From contig JAGFBZ010000687.1 in the NCBI GenBank assembly GCA_018398805.1, positions 62,001 through 126,000 of the forward strand: a DNA stretch of 64,000 nucleotides. Direction: 5' to 3'. The stretch's first letter is position 1. Each line of letters opens with the position of its first letter. The notes beneath the pieces were generated by a model. The model was not told the origin of the DNA, did not search any database, and was given only the letters and a program-made list of their open reading frames with translations. The translations under genes and the position numbers were made by a program. Below are positions 55,795 to 64,000 of this stretch, piece by piece. This stretch comes from Hirundichthys speculiger (lineage: Eukaryota > Chordata > Actinopteri > Beloniformes > Exocoetidae).

Positions 55795-56869
55795 TAGGGG
55801 TGAACGATAACTATCGGGCCGATAACAGGAAATTATGACGTCATTCCGATAAGTCCGATATCACGACGAATATCCCCGATAACATATATATTTTTATCAA
55901 CACGGCAGTGCCTTGCTCCCTTTGAGTCTTGAATGACCGGCAGTGAATGTTATGTTCAAGTGATGTCGGCATAATCAGAAAAACGATTACTCAATCTGGA
56001 AAATCAAGAATACCCCCTCATGACAGAAAACAACTTAAGTCGGTCATAATTTTAGTAGTTGTTAACTTTAATCGATATTCGCAGTATTTTCCCCACGTTA
56101 TACATAAAAAGAAAAAAAAATAGAAAAGGTTAAAAGAACGACGAGCAAACGAGGGAACAGAGGAATTTACGTTACACCTTGAATGCAGCCTGCCTGATCA
56201 CAACAAACATGGCGACGATGGCATGGAGCTTCGTTAAAGTTTCAGAAGAAAATAGTTTGGTGGTTATTTGTGACGAATCCTCGAGCGAATTCTACGAGGA
56301 GGGAAGCACAAGCTTTAATACGTCAAACCTGATCAGCCACTGACAACATAACAATTGCTTCCATGGAGTTTTGAAATCGCGCTAACGCGAGCTAATGCTA
56401 ACGTGAGCAAGCCAGCAGCAGTCTCCCCTCCCTTCTCCCTCATCTCTCTCATCTAAAGCTTCCATGAGATAAAAAAGAAAAAAATCACTAAACCTCATTT
56501 AATTAAAGGTATTAATTTAAATGGAACCACAAATCAAAATCCTTTAAATGTAAATCCTTTTAGTTTGTAATTCTGTGGAGCCTTTATTTTTTATATCAGT
56601 CAGTAATTAACCTTATTTAAGTTAATGTGAGATATTAAATAGGTTTGTTTGATAGCTTTGCGAAAATGTTTGAGAGGCTTGTCAATAGTTTTTCAATGGA
56701 AAAAAATAAATATCTGTTCATTTAAAGAGTCCAAACTGTCTTTGGTTTTGTTCATAGTATTGATGTAATGATCTTAGGTATATGTGTGTGTTATCGGTTA
56801 TCGGTATCGGCCTTTAGGAGCTGAAAGTTATCGGTATCGGTTTTAAAAAACAGTTATCGTGGATCCCTA
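55795..56869 (+). mobile_element. hAT element, family D, full-length non-autonomous copy
   Basis: Starts TAGGGGTGAACGATAACTAT and ends TTATCGTGGATCCCTA. ATAATTCA (55787-55794) and ATAATTCT (56870-56877) flank it with one mismatch. The terminal regions carry repeated CCGATA/TATCGG motifs (GTTATCGGTTATCGGTATCG on the right). It is the longest D copy (1075 bp) and defines both ends. Truncated copies lie at 5511, 17581 and 58163. Confidence 0.9.
56209..56343 (+). pseudogene. BED-finger transposase start retained in family D
   Basis: ATG 56209 opens MATMAWSFVKVSEENSLVVI then CDESSSEFYEEGSTSF and NTSNLISH before a stop. The W.F(F/V)KVSEE...V..C and F.TSNL..H pattern is the BED zinc finger at the N-terminus of hAT transposases. 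The second cysteine of the CxxC pair is lost (CDES). Only 44 codons remain, so the element kept the 5' end of its parent's gene as filler. Confidence 0.75.
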
Positions 56870-57644
56870 ATAATTCTTACGAGTGAGAATATATATAATA
56901 ATATATCTAAATTCTCATCTAACATGGCGCCTGGAGATTTGACTCGTTGCAAGTCACTCCTGGAGCTCACGCTTTCGTCCAGTGGAGGGGTTTTAATTAA
57001 AGAAGCTCCGCCCCTTCATCTGGACGTTTATGGACAACAAGGTTCCTTTATTTTCTGTCTTTTTGTTTGCATGTATGTCAGGTGAATCGCAGCTGAACCG
57101 TCCGTCCGTCCGTCCTCAGGCTGCGTTCACCTGCAGGCGTCCGTGTCTCCCGGAGTTCACGACCTACTTCTGAAACTCATGCATCAGGCCGCGGGTGAAC
57201 GTTTGTTTAAAATAGAGGAGGATCTGTTCTTTGAGGGGCTCGTGAGGCGGACGGCTGGAAAACAAGGCTCTTTAACATTAATGCTGTTATTTTGGACGAA
57301 GCCGAGCCATGACGAGAGACAAGTCAGATAACGTCTGGTTTTTGAGACTTGAAGAGAATCAAACGTCTCCGTGGAACAAAGCGAATTTCAGGTGTTTTCC
57401 AGAGGTTCGCAGCTGTCGTTCTGATCGTCACCAGTTTTACAGGTAAAACGAAACGTCATGAGCAGGTGAACAACTGTTGATCAAAAGTTCAGCTGCGGAC
57501 GAATTAAATCAGATTAGATCTCTTAAACATCACTTTGTCCTGCTGGTTTCAGCTCCGTTTCCCTTAATTACTGTGTGTAACTGGAAAGTTGGTGTCAGGG
57601 AGGTGAAACTGAGTTTACTGGGTTTATTTTTGTCCCCGTTTCAG

Positions 57645-57795
57645 CCGACAGGCCCGCCCCAGATCCCAAACCCTCTAAACCCGCCGCCCCGGTGGTCCCC
57701 CCCAAGAAGCCCGTTCCCCCTCCTGGAAAAGGCCGACCGGGCAGCATCCCACCCAAGAAGCCCGACAAGCCTCTCACCACCTCACCGAACCTCAG
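57645..57795 (+). CDS. cd2ap: CD2AP exon: main proline-rich region
   Basis: Completes Ala400, then 49 codons plus two bases. It reads DRPAPDPKPSKPAAPVVPPK, KPVPPPGKGRPGSIPPKKPD and KPLTTSPNL. It matches KPSKPAAPQVPPKKPTPP and the KRPEKP segment of CD2AP and offers two PPKKP clusters as SH3-binding sites. Acceptor CCCGTTTCAG|CC, donor CTCAG|GTACGT, ending in phase 2 with Arg450 split. Confidence 0.95.
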
Positions 57796-59030
57796 GTACG
57801 TCTGTCGGCCCGTTCAGGCGCCCCGTCTTTACCGACTGGACTTTAATTTTGTACTGAGAAAATCAGTCTGCAGAAGATCTGAACAGTCTGGTTAGGATTT
57901 TACCTCATGCGGTGTTAAATTTGGCAGCTGTTGGGTCTGTTAGGGATCATGGGTACTGAACCCCCCGTTGCTCCAGAAAATTATCGAGATGCTCTTAAGA
58001 CATTGCGTCAAATCAACAGATGACGTCACGTGACGTCACAACAAGCCTTCCGCCGCTTTCCGCACCAAGCGGTTCATTCATAAATACCGAACGGACGCAG
58101 TTAGTTACATCCTGAACTAGAGTAAACAGACCTGAAAACCTGACGACGGAGATGGTTATACATAGGGGTGCACAATAACTATCGGACCGATAACTATCGG
58201 AATTATGACGTCATCCCGATAAGTCCGATATCACGACGAATAGCCCCGATAACATATATATTTTTGTCAACACGCAGTGTCCTCGCTCCCTCTGAGCCTT
58301 GAATGACCGGCAGTGAATGTTATGTTCAAGTGACGTCGGCATAATCAGAAAAACGATTTCTCACTAAGGAAAATTAAGAATACCCCCTCATGCCAGAAAA
58401 CAACTTGTTAACTCGGTCATAATTTTGGTAGTTGTTAACTTAAATTGATATTCGCAGTATTTTCCCACATGTTACACATAAAAAAAGAAAAAAATAGAAA
58501 AGGCCGAAAGAACGACTAGCAAACGAGGGAACGGAGGAATTTACGTTACATCTTGAATGCAGCCTGCAGTACAGCGCTGATCACAACGAACATGGTGGCG
58601 ATTGTATGGAACTTTGTTAAAATTTAGAAGAAGATAGTTTGCTGATTATTTGACAAATGCTCCAAGTGAATTCTACGAGGAGGGAAGCACAGGCTTTAAT
58701 ACGTCAAACCTGCTCAGGTTTCTAAAACAAAACAATCGCTTCCATGGAGTTTTGAAATCGCGCTAACGTGAGCTAGCGCTAACGTGAACTAACGCTAGCA
58801 TGAGCAAGCCAGCAGCAGTCTCCCCTCTTCTCTCCCTCATCTCTCTCATCTAAGGCTTCCATGAGATTAAAAAAAAAAAAACTACTGAACCTCATTTACT
58901 CTAAAGGTATTAATTTAGATGGAACCACAATTCAAAATCATTTAAACGTAAATCTTTTTCAGTTAGTAATTCTGATAAACAGTCCAGTATAACTGTGCTT
59001 TTCTTCCTTTTTTTTATCCTGTAATTGCAG
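57796..59030 (+). other. CD2AP intron with a truncated family D hAT
   Basis: Bounded by GTACGT and GTAATTGCAG; mostly the hAT fragment at 58163-58976. Confidence 0.85.
58163..58976 (+). mobile_element. hAT family D, 3'-truncated copy
   Basis: Starts TAGGGGTGCACAATAACTAT and follows the 55795 copy to about GTAATTCTGATAA, then stops before the right arm. The BED-finger frame is broken (a stop follows FVKI). Its end lies about 55 bp from the acceptor of the next CD2AP exon. Confidence 0.8.
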
Positions 59031-59140
59031 GCACAATGGAGAGATCCCTTCTACGCGACCCAAGTCCGACTTTGAGCCGCTGCTGTCCTCCAAACCCAAA
59101 ACGCAGTCGGGGAACGGTGGGGAGAAGCCCCCCGACGTAG
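59031..59140 (+). CDS. cd2ap: CD2AP exon: HNGE...RPKS linker
   Basis: One base completes Arg450, then 36 codons plus one base: HNGEIPSTRPKSDFEPLLSS and KPKTQSGNGGEKPPDV. It aligns with the INGEVSS...E....L.LRPKS part of CD2AP. Acceptor GTAATTGCAG|G, donor GACGTAG|GTACGT, ending in phase 1. Ser/Pro/Lys-rich and presumably disordered. Confidence 0.92.
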
Positions 59141-59320
59141 GTACGTAGCCACGTAGCCACGTAGCTAGCACGTCAGACCAGCACACTACTGCTGCAGGCG
59201 TTTCTGTTTCACGTTACCGCTGAGGACGCTCGCCGTTCTCCTCTCTGCTGTTACTCTGTCTGCTACTTTCCAAACTGTTCACTCCTGAATTTAATAAACA
59301 GAAGAAATACATCAAAATAT

Positions 59321-59654
59321 TAAGGGTGTGAAAAAAAATCAATTTGGCAATATATCGCAATTTTCGGCCGCCCAATATGATATCAATTTTTCAGCTCCTA
59401 ATATCGATTCTTTTTTTCTTTTCAAAAACACTAACAATTAACAATAAATAGGTTGTTTTGAAGCAAATAGTTTCGACTCAGTTTGTCCTCTGAATGATCA
59501 ATATCATCTGATGAACATATACAGCAACTTGATTTTTCATCTCTACTTTTAATTTTGATATTAACTGGGTAGAATATCGCAATATATTGTGATATCACAA
59601 TATCTTATCATGATACATATCGTATTGCGAGGTCCTTGCCAACACTCACCCCTA
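59321..59654 (+). mobile_element. hAT element, family B, with 8-bp target duplication
   Basis: Starts TAAGGGTGTGAAAA and ends CTCACCCCTA. CAAAATAT (59313-59320) and CAGAATAT (59655-59662) differ at one base. Standard B body. Confidence 0.88.
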
Positions 59655-61429
59655 CAGAATATGTTTTTTTTTTTTTTTTTCATTAATTCCAGCATCAGAA
59701 TCCAGCAATAATGAGTCGAGACACTGAACTTTTCGCGTTCACGTAGCCTCAGTATTCTGACGCGGCATGAAGCCACTAATCAAGCTAGTTGTCAGGAAAA
59801 GTGGCGATCAAACGGTTTTTCCGAGCACGTAGCGCTCAGCTGGACAGGTGGGCGTGTCTGGCGCCCGGTTTATTTAAAGGGACCCGAGCGCCGGGACTGG
59901 TGTTGATTTTCTCCTCCAGCTGCTCCTGTGACATTTACGTCGGGTTCACCGACTTCAGAACCAACGGGTGAACCGACAACCTCTGACTGCTGAAGACGAC
60001 CGGTCCACGTCTGGTCTGATCTGCAGAGACGGGGAGGGTTTTTATTTATCAGATATGTGCAGCTTTGCTCTCGTCCTTGTTTTATGAAGTCATCTTTTTT
60101 TTAGTTTAGATGTTATCAACATTTGAGTGTTTTTAAAATAAGCTGAAAATGGGTCATGAAATATTGACAACACGGTTTGGAAATGCAGAGATGAAGGCGG
60201 GAAAACGTCTCCGTGCAGGAATGAAAACAGACGGCAGCCTCTAAAGAGAAGTTTTGAGAGTAGTTTTGACGACCAGGGACGCGTGGGAATGAAGAGCGAA
60301 GCTGGAAGGTCACCAGCAGGAGACGGCGGCGGCGGCGGTGATGGGTTTGACAGAGCCGACCCGAGCGCGTTTCGCTCTGTGACAAATGCTTGGCGAAGGG
60401 CCTGAAAACGCGGCGAGCGTCAGTCTGTCGCTCGCGGCCCCAGAACATGGAAACTCCATCTGTGCTGTGATTACAGCCTGAAGCTTTCTGTCCCGGAGAA
60501 AAGGCGTGAAGTGCTGCCACACGGCCGTCTCTGAAGACGCTCGGTGTGAAAACGGCCGTCAGCTCACCGGACGCCGTCGCACCACTTCACACGCGTAGCT
60601 CGGTGAACGTTCCAGAGGATCGGCCCGTTTTCAATAAAGACGTCTCCATTTCCTCTGGACGTTTGATCGGTAATCTCTAATCGTGTAATGATGAATAACA
60701 GCTGCTTCTGCTTTGCTCTTTTTCCCGCCGAAACTTAATATTCTGTCGCTTAAACTGAACACTTGAACGCCCTTTAAACCGAAACAAGGCTTGTTAGTTT
60801 AAATCTTTGTGTCAGCAGGACTAATGACTTCAGTTGAATTGAATTAAGGTGCAAATAAATCCAGATCTTGGACGACTTTAATCAACATTTAGTGTCTTTC
60901 CATTGTCCTGCAGTGACTTGAATATTCCGGAAAGTTTTCAGTCGGTTGTTTTCTGGGCAGCGTTTTGCAGAAACTCCTGCAAAAGTCTGTGGTTCAGTTC
61001 CAGAGCAGCCTGTTCACCACAAAGGCTGATTTATGCCTCTGCGCTGCAGCTACGCGCCGCCCTGCACCGTCTCTAGCGTTTATACTTGTGTGTTGTGGTT
61101 TGCGTCGCTCTGTAATTCCACCACCAGCCGCCAGAGGGCAGTGTGGGTTCCTTTTTTCTGCAGCGCCGCCTTCCTTTTTGTTTACTTCCCGTATGTGGCT
61201 CGAACGTAACAATGGAGCAGAAAATGTATTTGTTACGCAAAGGCGCTGATAAATGTTGAGCATTGAGCAACAGCCCGGACAACATGCTTTTTTTTTTTTT
61301 TTTTTTTTTTTAACTGCACTGGAATAAAGTGTAATTGCATGTATACTCCAGTAGAGGGCAGTGGCGCTCTTATTGTCACAGTGTTCACAGGGAGTATTAA
61401 CAGAATTCATTCACAGAATTCATTATTTG

Positions 61430-61518
61430 ATTTTGTGTATACAATGCGATTAATCGTGATTAATCAGGGTATAATGCAATTAATTGCGATTAAACATTTT
61501 AATCGTTGCCCAGCCCTA
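61430..61518 (+). mobile_element. hAT right-end fragment (CGATTAA motifs, CAGCCCTA)
   Basis: GCGATTAATCGTGATTAATC, then AATTGCGATTAAACATTTTA and the terminus TCGTTGCCCAGCCCTA. This is the right end of a hAT type with ATTAATCG subterminal repeats. The left end was not found; upstream, about 61022-61260 may belong to another element (AAGGCTGATTTATGCCTCTG). Confidence 0.55.
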
Positions 61519-61541
61519 AATAATAATAGTAATATATTTAA

Positions 61542-62208
61542 TAGGCTTGGGCGGTATTACGGTAATACCGTATACTTCCGGTATTTAAAAATAGCAGCGG
61601 TATCAGTTTCAATACCATCATAAAAAAAATGCAATGAATGATTTCTGTGGTTTAAAGTTTAGTTTCTCTCCTGTATCGCTGTGTGTTCTGCTTTATTTTA
61701 CCGTTTATTCGTGTTCGCTCGCTGCTCATCTCGGTTTGACTCGTCCTGTTAAGGTACTGACGATGAAAACAACACTTCCTGAGTTTGCTGCTTCAAAATA
61801 AAAGCTTCCAAATGAAACTAATAATGTTGGACTTTTATGTTGAAGAATTTATAGGAAGTGAAACGTCCGGCATCAGACACTTTACTATAAAGCGCGTTTC
61901 AGCAAACACCAGCTGGAGCAGAGAAGGAACAGTTAAAACTACAGTGAAAAGCAAGAAATACACAAATAAATAACAACTGTAGTTGAGCCAACATTATATT
62001 GAAGCACTGAACTGCTGTTTCGTGGTAAACTCGCCTTTTTTTTCAGGCTTAAAGCCCCGCGGCGGGGCACATAATGGGGACGGCTGTTTTGACGCGCGGC
62101 GTCCGCCGGTGGTGTTTGTTCGCCTTAATAGTCGCGGGAATACGGTATACCCCGGTAAAATGTGAGGGAAGTTTGACGGTATCAAAATTTGGATACCGCC
62201 CAAGCCTA
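61542..62208 (+). mobile_element. Short hAT element with perfect 8-bp target duplication
   Basis: Termini TAGGCTTGGGCGGTATTACG and GGATACCGCCCAAGCCTA are 15-bp inverted repeats. Perfect ATATTTAA duplications lie at 61534-61541 and 62209-62216. Subterminal CGGTAT/ATACCG motifs recur on both sides. 667 bp, no transposase frame. It sits 24 bp downstream of another hAT right end. Confidence 0.92.
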
Positions 62209-62549
62209 ATATTTAATCACATTGTCTAATGTGTGGGAAGGTTTTTTTCTCTCCCCACAATAACATTCAGGTCACATAATCTTCAGAATATGTTTGTGTC
62301 GGTCTCCCCTGCAGATGATTAATTGTAAATGGCTTATTCTCTGCCTGTTAATGTCATTAACGGGAGAAAGTCAGCCGGCCGGAGGGCTGGAACGCACCAA
62401 AACTGAACGATATTAAATCTGAAATGTCAAATCACCCATGGATGTCTTTTTTTTTTTTTTTTTTTTAATTGTGGGGGAAATATTCCAGTGCAGAAGTAAT
62501 TGTCCTCATGTTTGCTTCTGCCTCGTCGCTTCTCATCTGTCCTCTGCAG

Positions 62550-62665
62550 ATCTCATGAGTTTCGATGAGCTGTCGTCTACCTCGGAGAAGCTCTCCCATC
62601 CAACCGCCAACAGACCAAAGATGCCCGGCAGGAGGCTGCCCGCCCAGTTCGGTGGAGGACATTCG
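62550..62665 (+). CDS. cd2ap: CD2AP exon: capping-protein-interacting motif
   Basis: Completes Asp487, then 38 codons: [48 protein letters not shown] followed by six residues and P fits the CPI motif (LxHxTxxRPKx6P). In CD2AP and CIN85 this motif binds the actin capping protein Cap[11 protein letters not shown].(R/Q)F.GGHS is CD2AP-specific relative to SH3KBP1 (RPK.TGRRPP). Acceptor GTCCTCTGCAG|AT, donor CATTCG|GTGAGG, phase 0 out. No CPI residue is altered. Confidence 0.96.
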
Positions 62666-64000
62666 GTGAGGATGCAGGAAACTGTAGCAGGCTAAACAGC
62701 GCGTCAGAAATTCGCACGATCGGTCCAAATCCATCCAATGGCTTTAAAGGGTGAAGTTTTAGATTTTAAAAAGTCAGGGTGACGTCGCCACACACATGAA
62801 AACACTTCCCTGTTTTTTTTTTCCCGGCTCCTGAGTCACAAACGGAGACCCTCGGCTAAAAAAAGAAGCTGTCAAGTTGTCTGGATCTTGATTACTGCCT
62901 GATTGAAGGTGTGACGGCGCGAGAAAAGTTCGTTATTGGCGACACTGATGCAACAAATTATCACCTTTAAAACAAGAAAGACAATGTGTCATTTAAAAGG
63001 ATGGAGACTGAGCTTCAGGGATTTGGCCGATTAGCGCCTGACGCCTTTTAAAAGCAGTTCATGTAGCACTACCGCTTCTAAACACTTGGCGGCGCATAGA
63101 TCCACGACACAGCACCGTGCTAATGAGCGAAGAATGGGTCTGGTGTCATGTTACCACTTCCCCCTACTGGAGGTGAACTTTCAGGGACGTCCCTGTGATA
63201 CGCTGCCCCCATGTGGTCAGGAAATGTAAGTCAGGGATGCCCAGCTCCGGTCCTGGAGGGCCGCCGTCCTGCAGGTCTTAGATGTTTGAATCAGGCGCGT
63301 CGTACTCTGGTGTGGTGGTTGCATTTCAGTCAAAATGAGACCAGTTAAACTTTCAGGCGTTCTCATTTTCCAGGTAATAACACCATAATAAGCCAATCAG
63401 TTCATTCTCCATGATTTCACCTTATCTCGCCCAAACAGGAAACTGCTCCCCCCGAGGCCTCCAGCAGAGAAGAGCTTAAAATTATAGATGACTGTCGCGC
63501 CCCGAAGAGCGGTCGCAACACAAACATTCGCCTTCTGGGTTTAATTTGAAATAGTCTGAGTGGAGCTTCGTATTAAAACACAGACTAAACTGGGGTTTCC
63601 CTTTACAAATCTGCGTCCTGGACATCACTAGAAACCGACCCAAACCTCTAACTGCAGCCGCTCATTCACATCCAGGGTCTCACGAGGACGCGGCAGCTTT
63701 TTCCATCTGCATGTATTTGTTTACTTCTTTGCGTCATCCATAATACATTTGGGGGGAAGAAACACGAATCCACAATTTGCACTCTGACAAACACCTCCTG
63801 ACTGTGACACATCCAGCGAGCGCCCACTCAGCAGCAGGCGTCTTCACACCGAGGTCTCGCCTCCTGCCGCTCGGCGCCGCGACCCAAATGTGTCCCCTCC
63901 CCCGTTTTCTGCCGACGGCCGAGTAAACTCGATAAAACTCGGAGCGCCGCGTCGCTGCCGTTTGGGTTCACGCAGCTGCGTAAACGAGCCGATGTGTCTC
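62666..64000 (+). other. CD2AP intron, open at the window edge
   Basis: Starts with GTGAGG. The remaining CD2AP exons (Ser/Pro-rich stretch and the C-terminal coiled coil that mediates oligomerisation) are not seen and should lie beyond 64000. A candidate at 63440 was considered and rejected. Confidence 0.8.
63230..63310 (+). mobile_element. Repeat fragment of the CTCCGGTCCTGGAGGGCC type
   Basis: CCCAGCTCCGGTCCTGGAGG, then GCCGTCCTGCAGGTCTTAGA and GATGTTTGAATCAGGCGCGT. It resembles a widespread fish interspersed repeat that carries a TCCTGCAGGTTTTAG segment. Ends and class are not determined from this copy. Confidence 0.45.

Larger units (their letters stand above)
54947..57644 (+). other. 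CD2AP intron with one family D hAT
   Basis: Bounded by GTACAG and CCCGTTTCAG. The hAT element covers 55795-56869. The rest (54947-55786 and 56878-57644) holds no recognised gene. Confidence 0.85.
59141..62549 (+). other. CD2AP intron with several hAT copies
   Basis: Bounded by GTACGT and GTCCTCTGCAG. It contains a family B copy (59321-59654), a hAT right end at 61518, a complete short hAT (61542-62208), and poly-T runs (61287-61310 and 62447-62466). 59663-61021 shows no recognised feature. Confidence 0.8.

Noticed and set aside
24351..62665. Assignment to SH3KBP1 (CIN85) instead of CD2AP
   Set aside because: [31 protein letters not shown] and [15 protein letters not shown] match CD2AP rather than the corresponding SH3KBP1 segments.
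63437..63548. Next CD2AP exon starting after CCCAAACAG
   Set aside because: The frame (ETAPPEASSREELK...) ends in a stop without a GT donor in frame and does not resemble the family's next segment.

Overview
The window looks like a percomorph teleost fish chromosome. Coding sequence is sparse (about 1.6 kb of 64 kb), split into short exons with GT-AG introns. The rest is crowded with fish-type repeats: many short hAT elements with 8-bp target duplications, pogo/Tigger-like elements at TA, L2-like LINE fragments, a tRNA-derived SINE and long minisatellites. No bacterial-style operon, CRISPR array, rRNA or genuine tRNA gene is visible.

One protein-coding gene is recognisable: the plus-strand fish orthologue of CD2AP (CD2-associated protein, a CIN85/SH3KBP1-family adaptor). 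Fourteen exons lie between 24351 and 62665, with matching splice phases throughout. They encode SH3-A (one exon), a linker with the conserved GNVA.LV.RIS segment, SH3-B (two exons), the [15 protein letters not shown] block, SH3-C (two exons), a proline-rich region and the capping-protein-interacting motif LxHxTxxRPKx6P. The C-terminal coiled-coil exons and probably the 5' UTR exon are outside the window or unrecognised. The second SH3-C exon (46010-46107) lacks one base relative to the conserved FPDNF codons, so the sequence as given hits a stop at 46085. This is either an assembly or sequencing indel or a real null allele.

Layout: 1-24350 is non-coding and repeat-rich, either intron 1 or upstream DNA. 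It holds minisatellites at 1170-2170 (8-bp unit), 9581-10373 (10-bp unit) and 23470-23893 (22-bp unit), and many nested DNA transposons. From 24351 to 64000 is the CD2AP body. Its introns carry a Tigger-like element swollen by a 1.3-kb, 20-bp-unit minisatellite (32641-34467), a young 5'-truncated LINE with a perfect 24-bp target duplication (36281-37786), recurrent composite hAT elements (37933-38890, 44442-45170, 49426-50047), a BED-finger hAT (28329-29204) and several other hAT copies. A possible alternative first exon (27500-27517) would join in frame to exon 31757 and give an isoform lacking SH3-A.

The clearest unusual biology is in the mobile DNA. At least four related short hAT families share TAGGG-type ends and TATCGATA-rich subterminal motifs, and several retain pieces of BED-finger transposase that suggest their autonomous parents. 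Composites built from them appear to have inserted as single units at two loci. All identifications come from reading and translating the sequence. No database search was run, and family names rest on remembered hallmarks.
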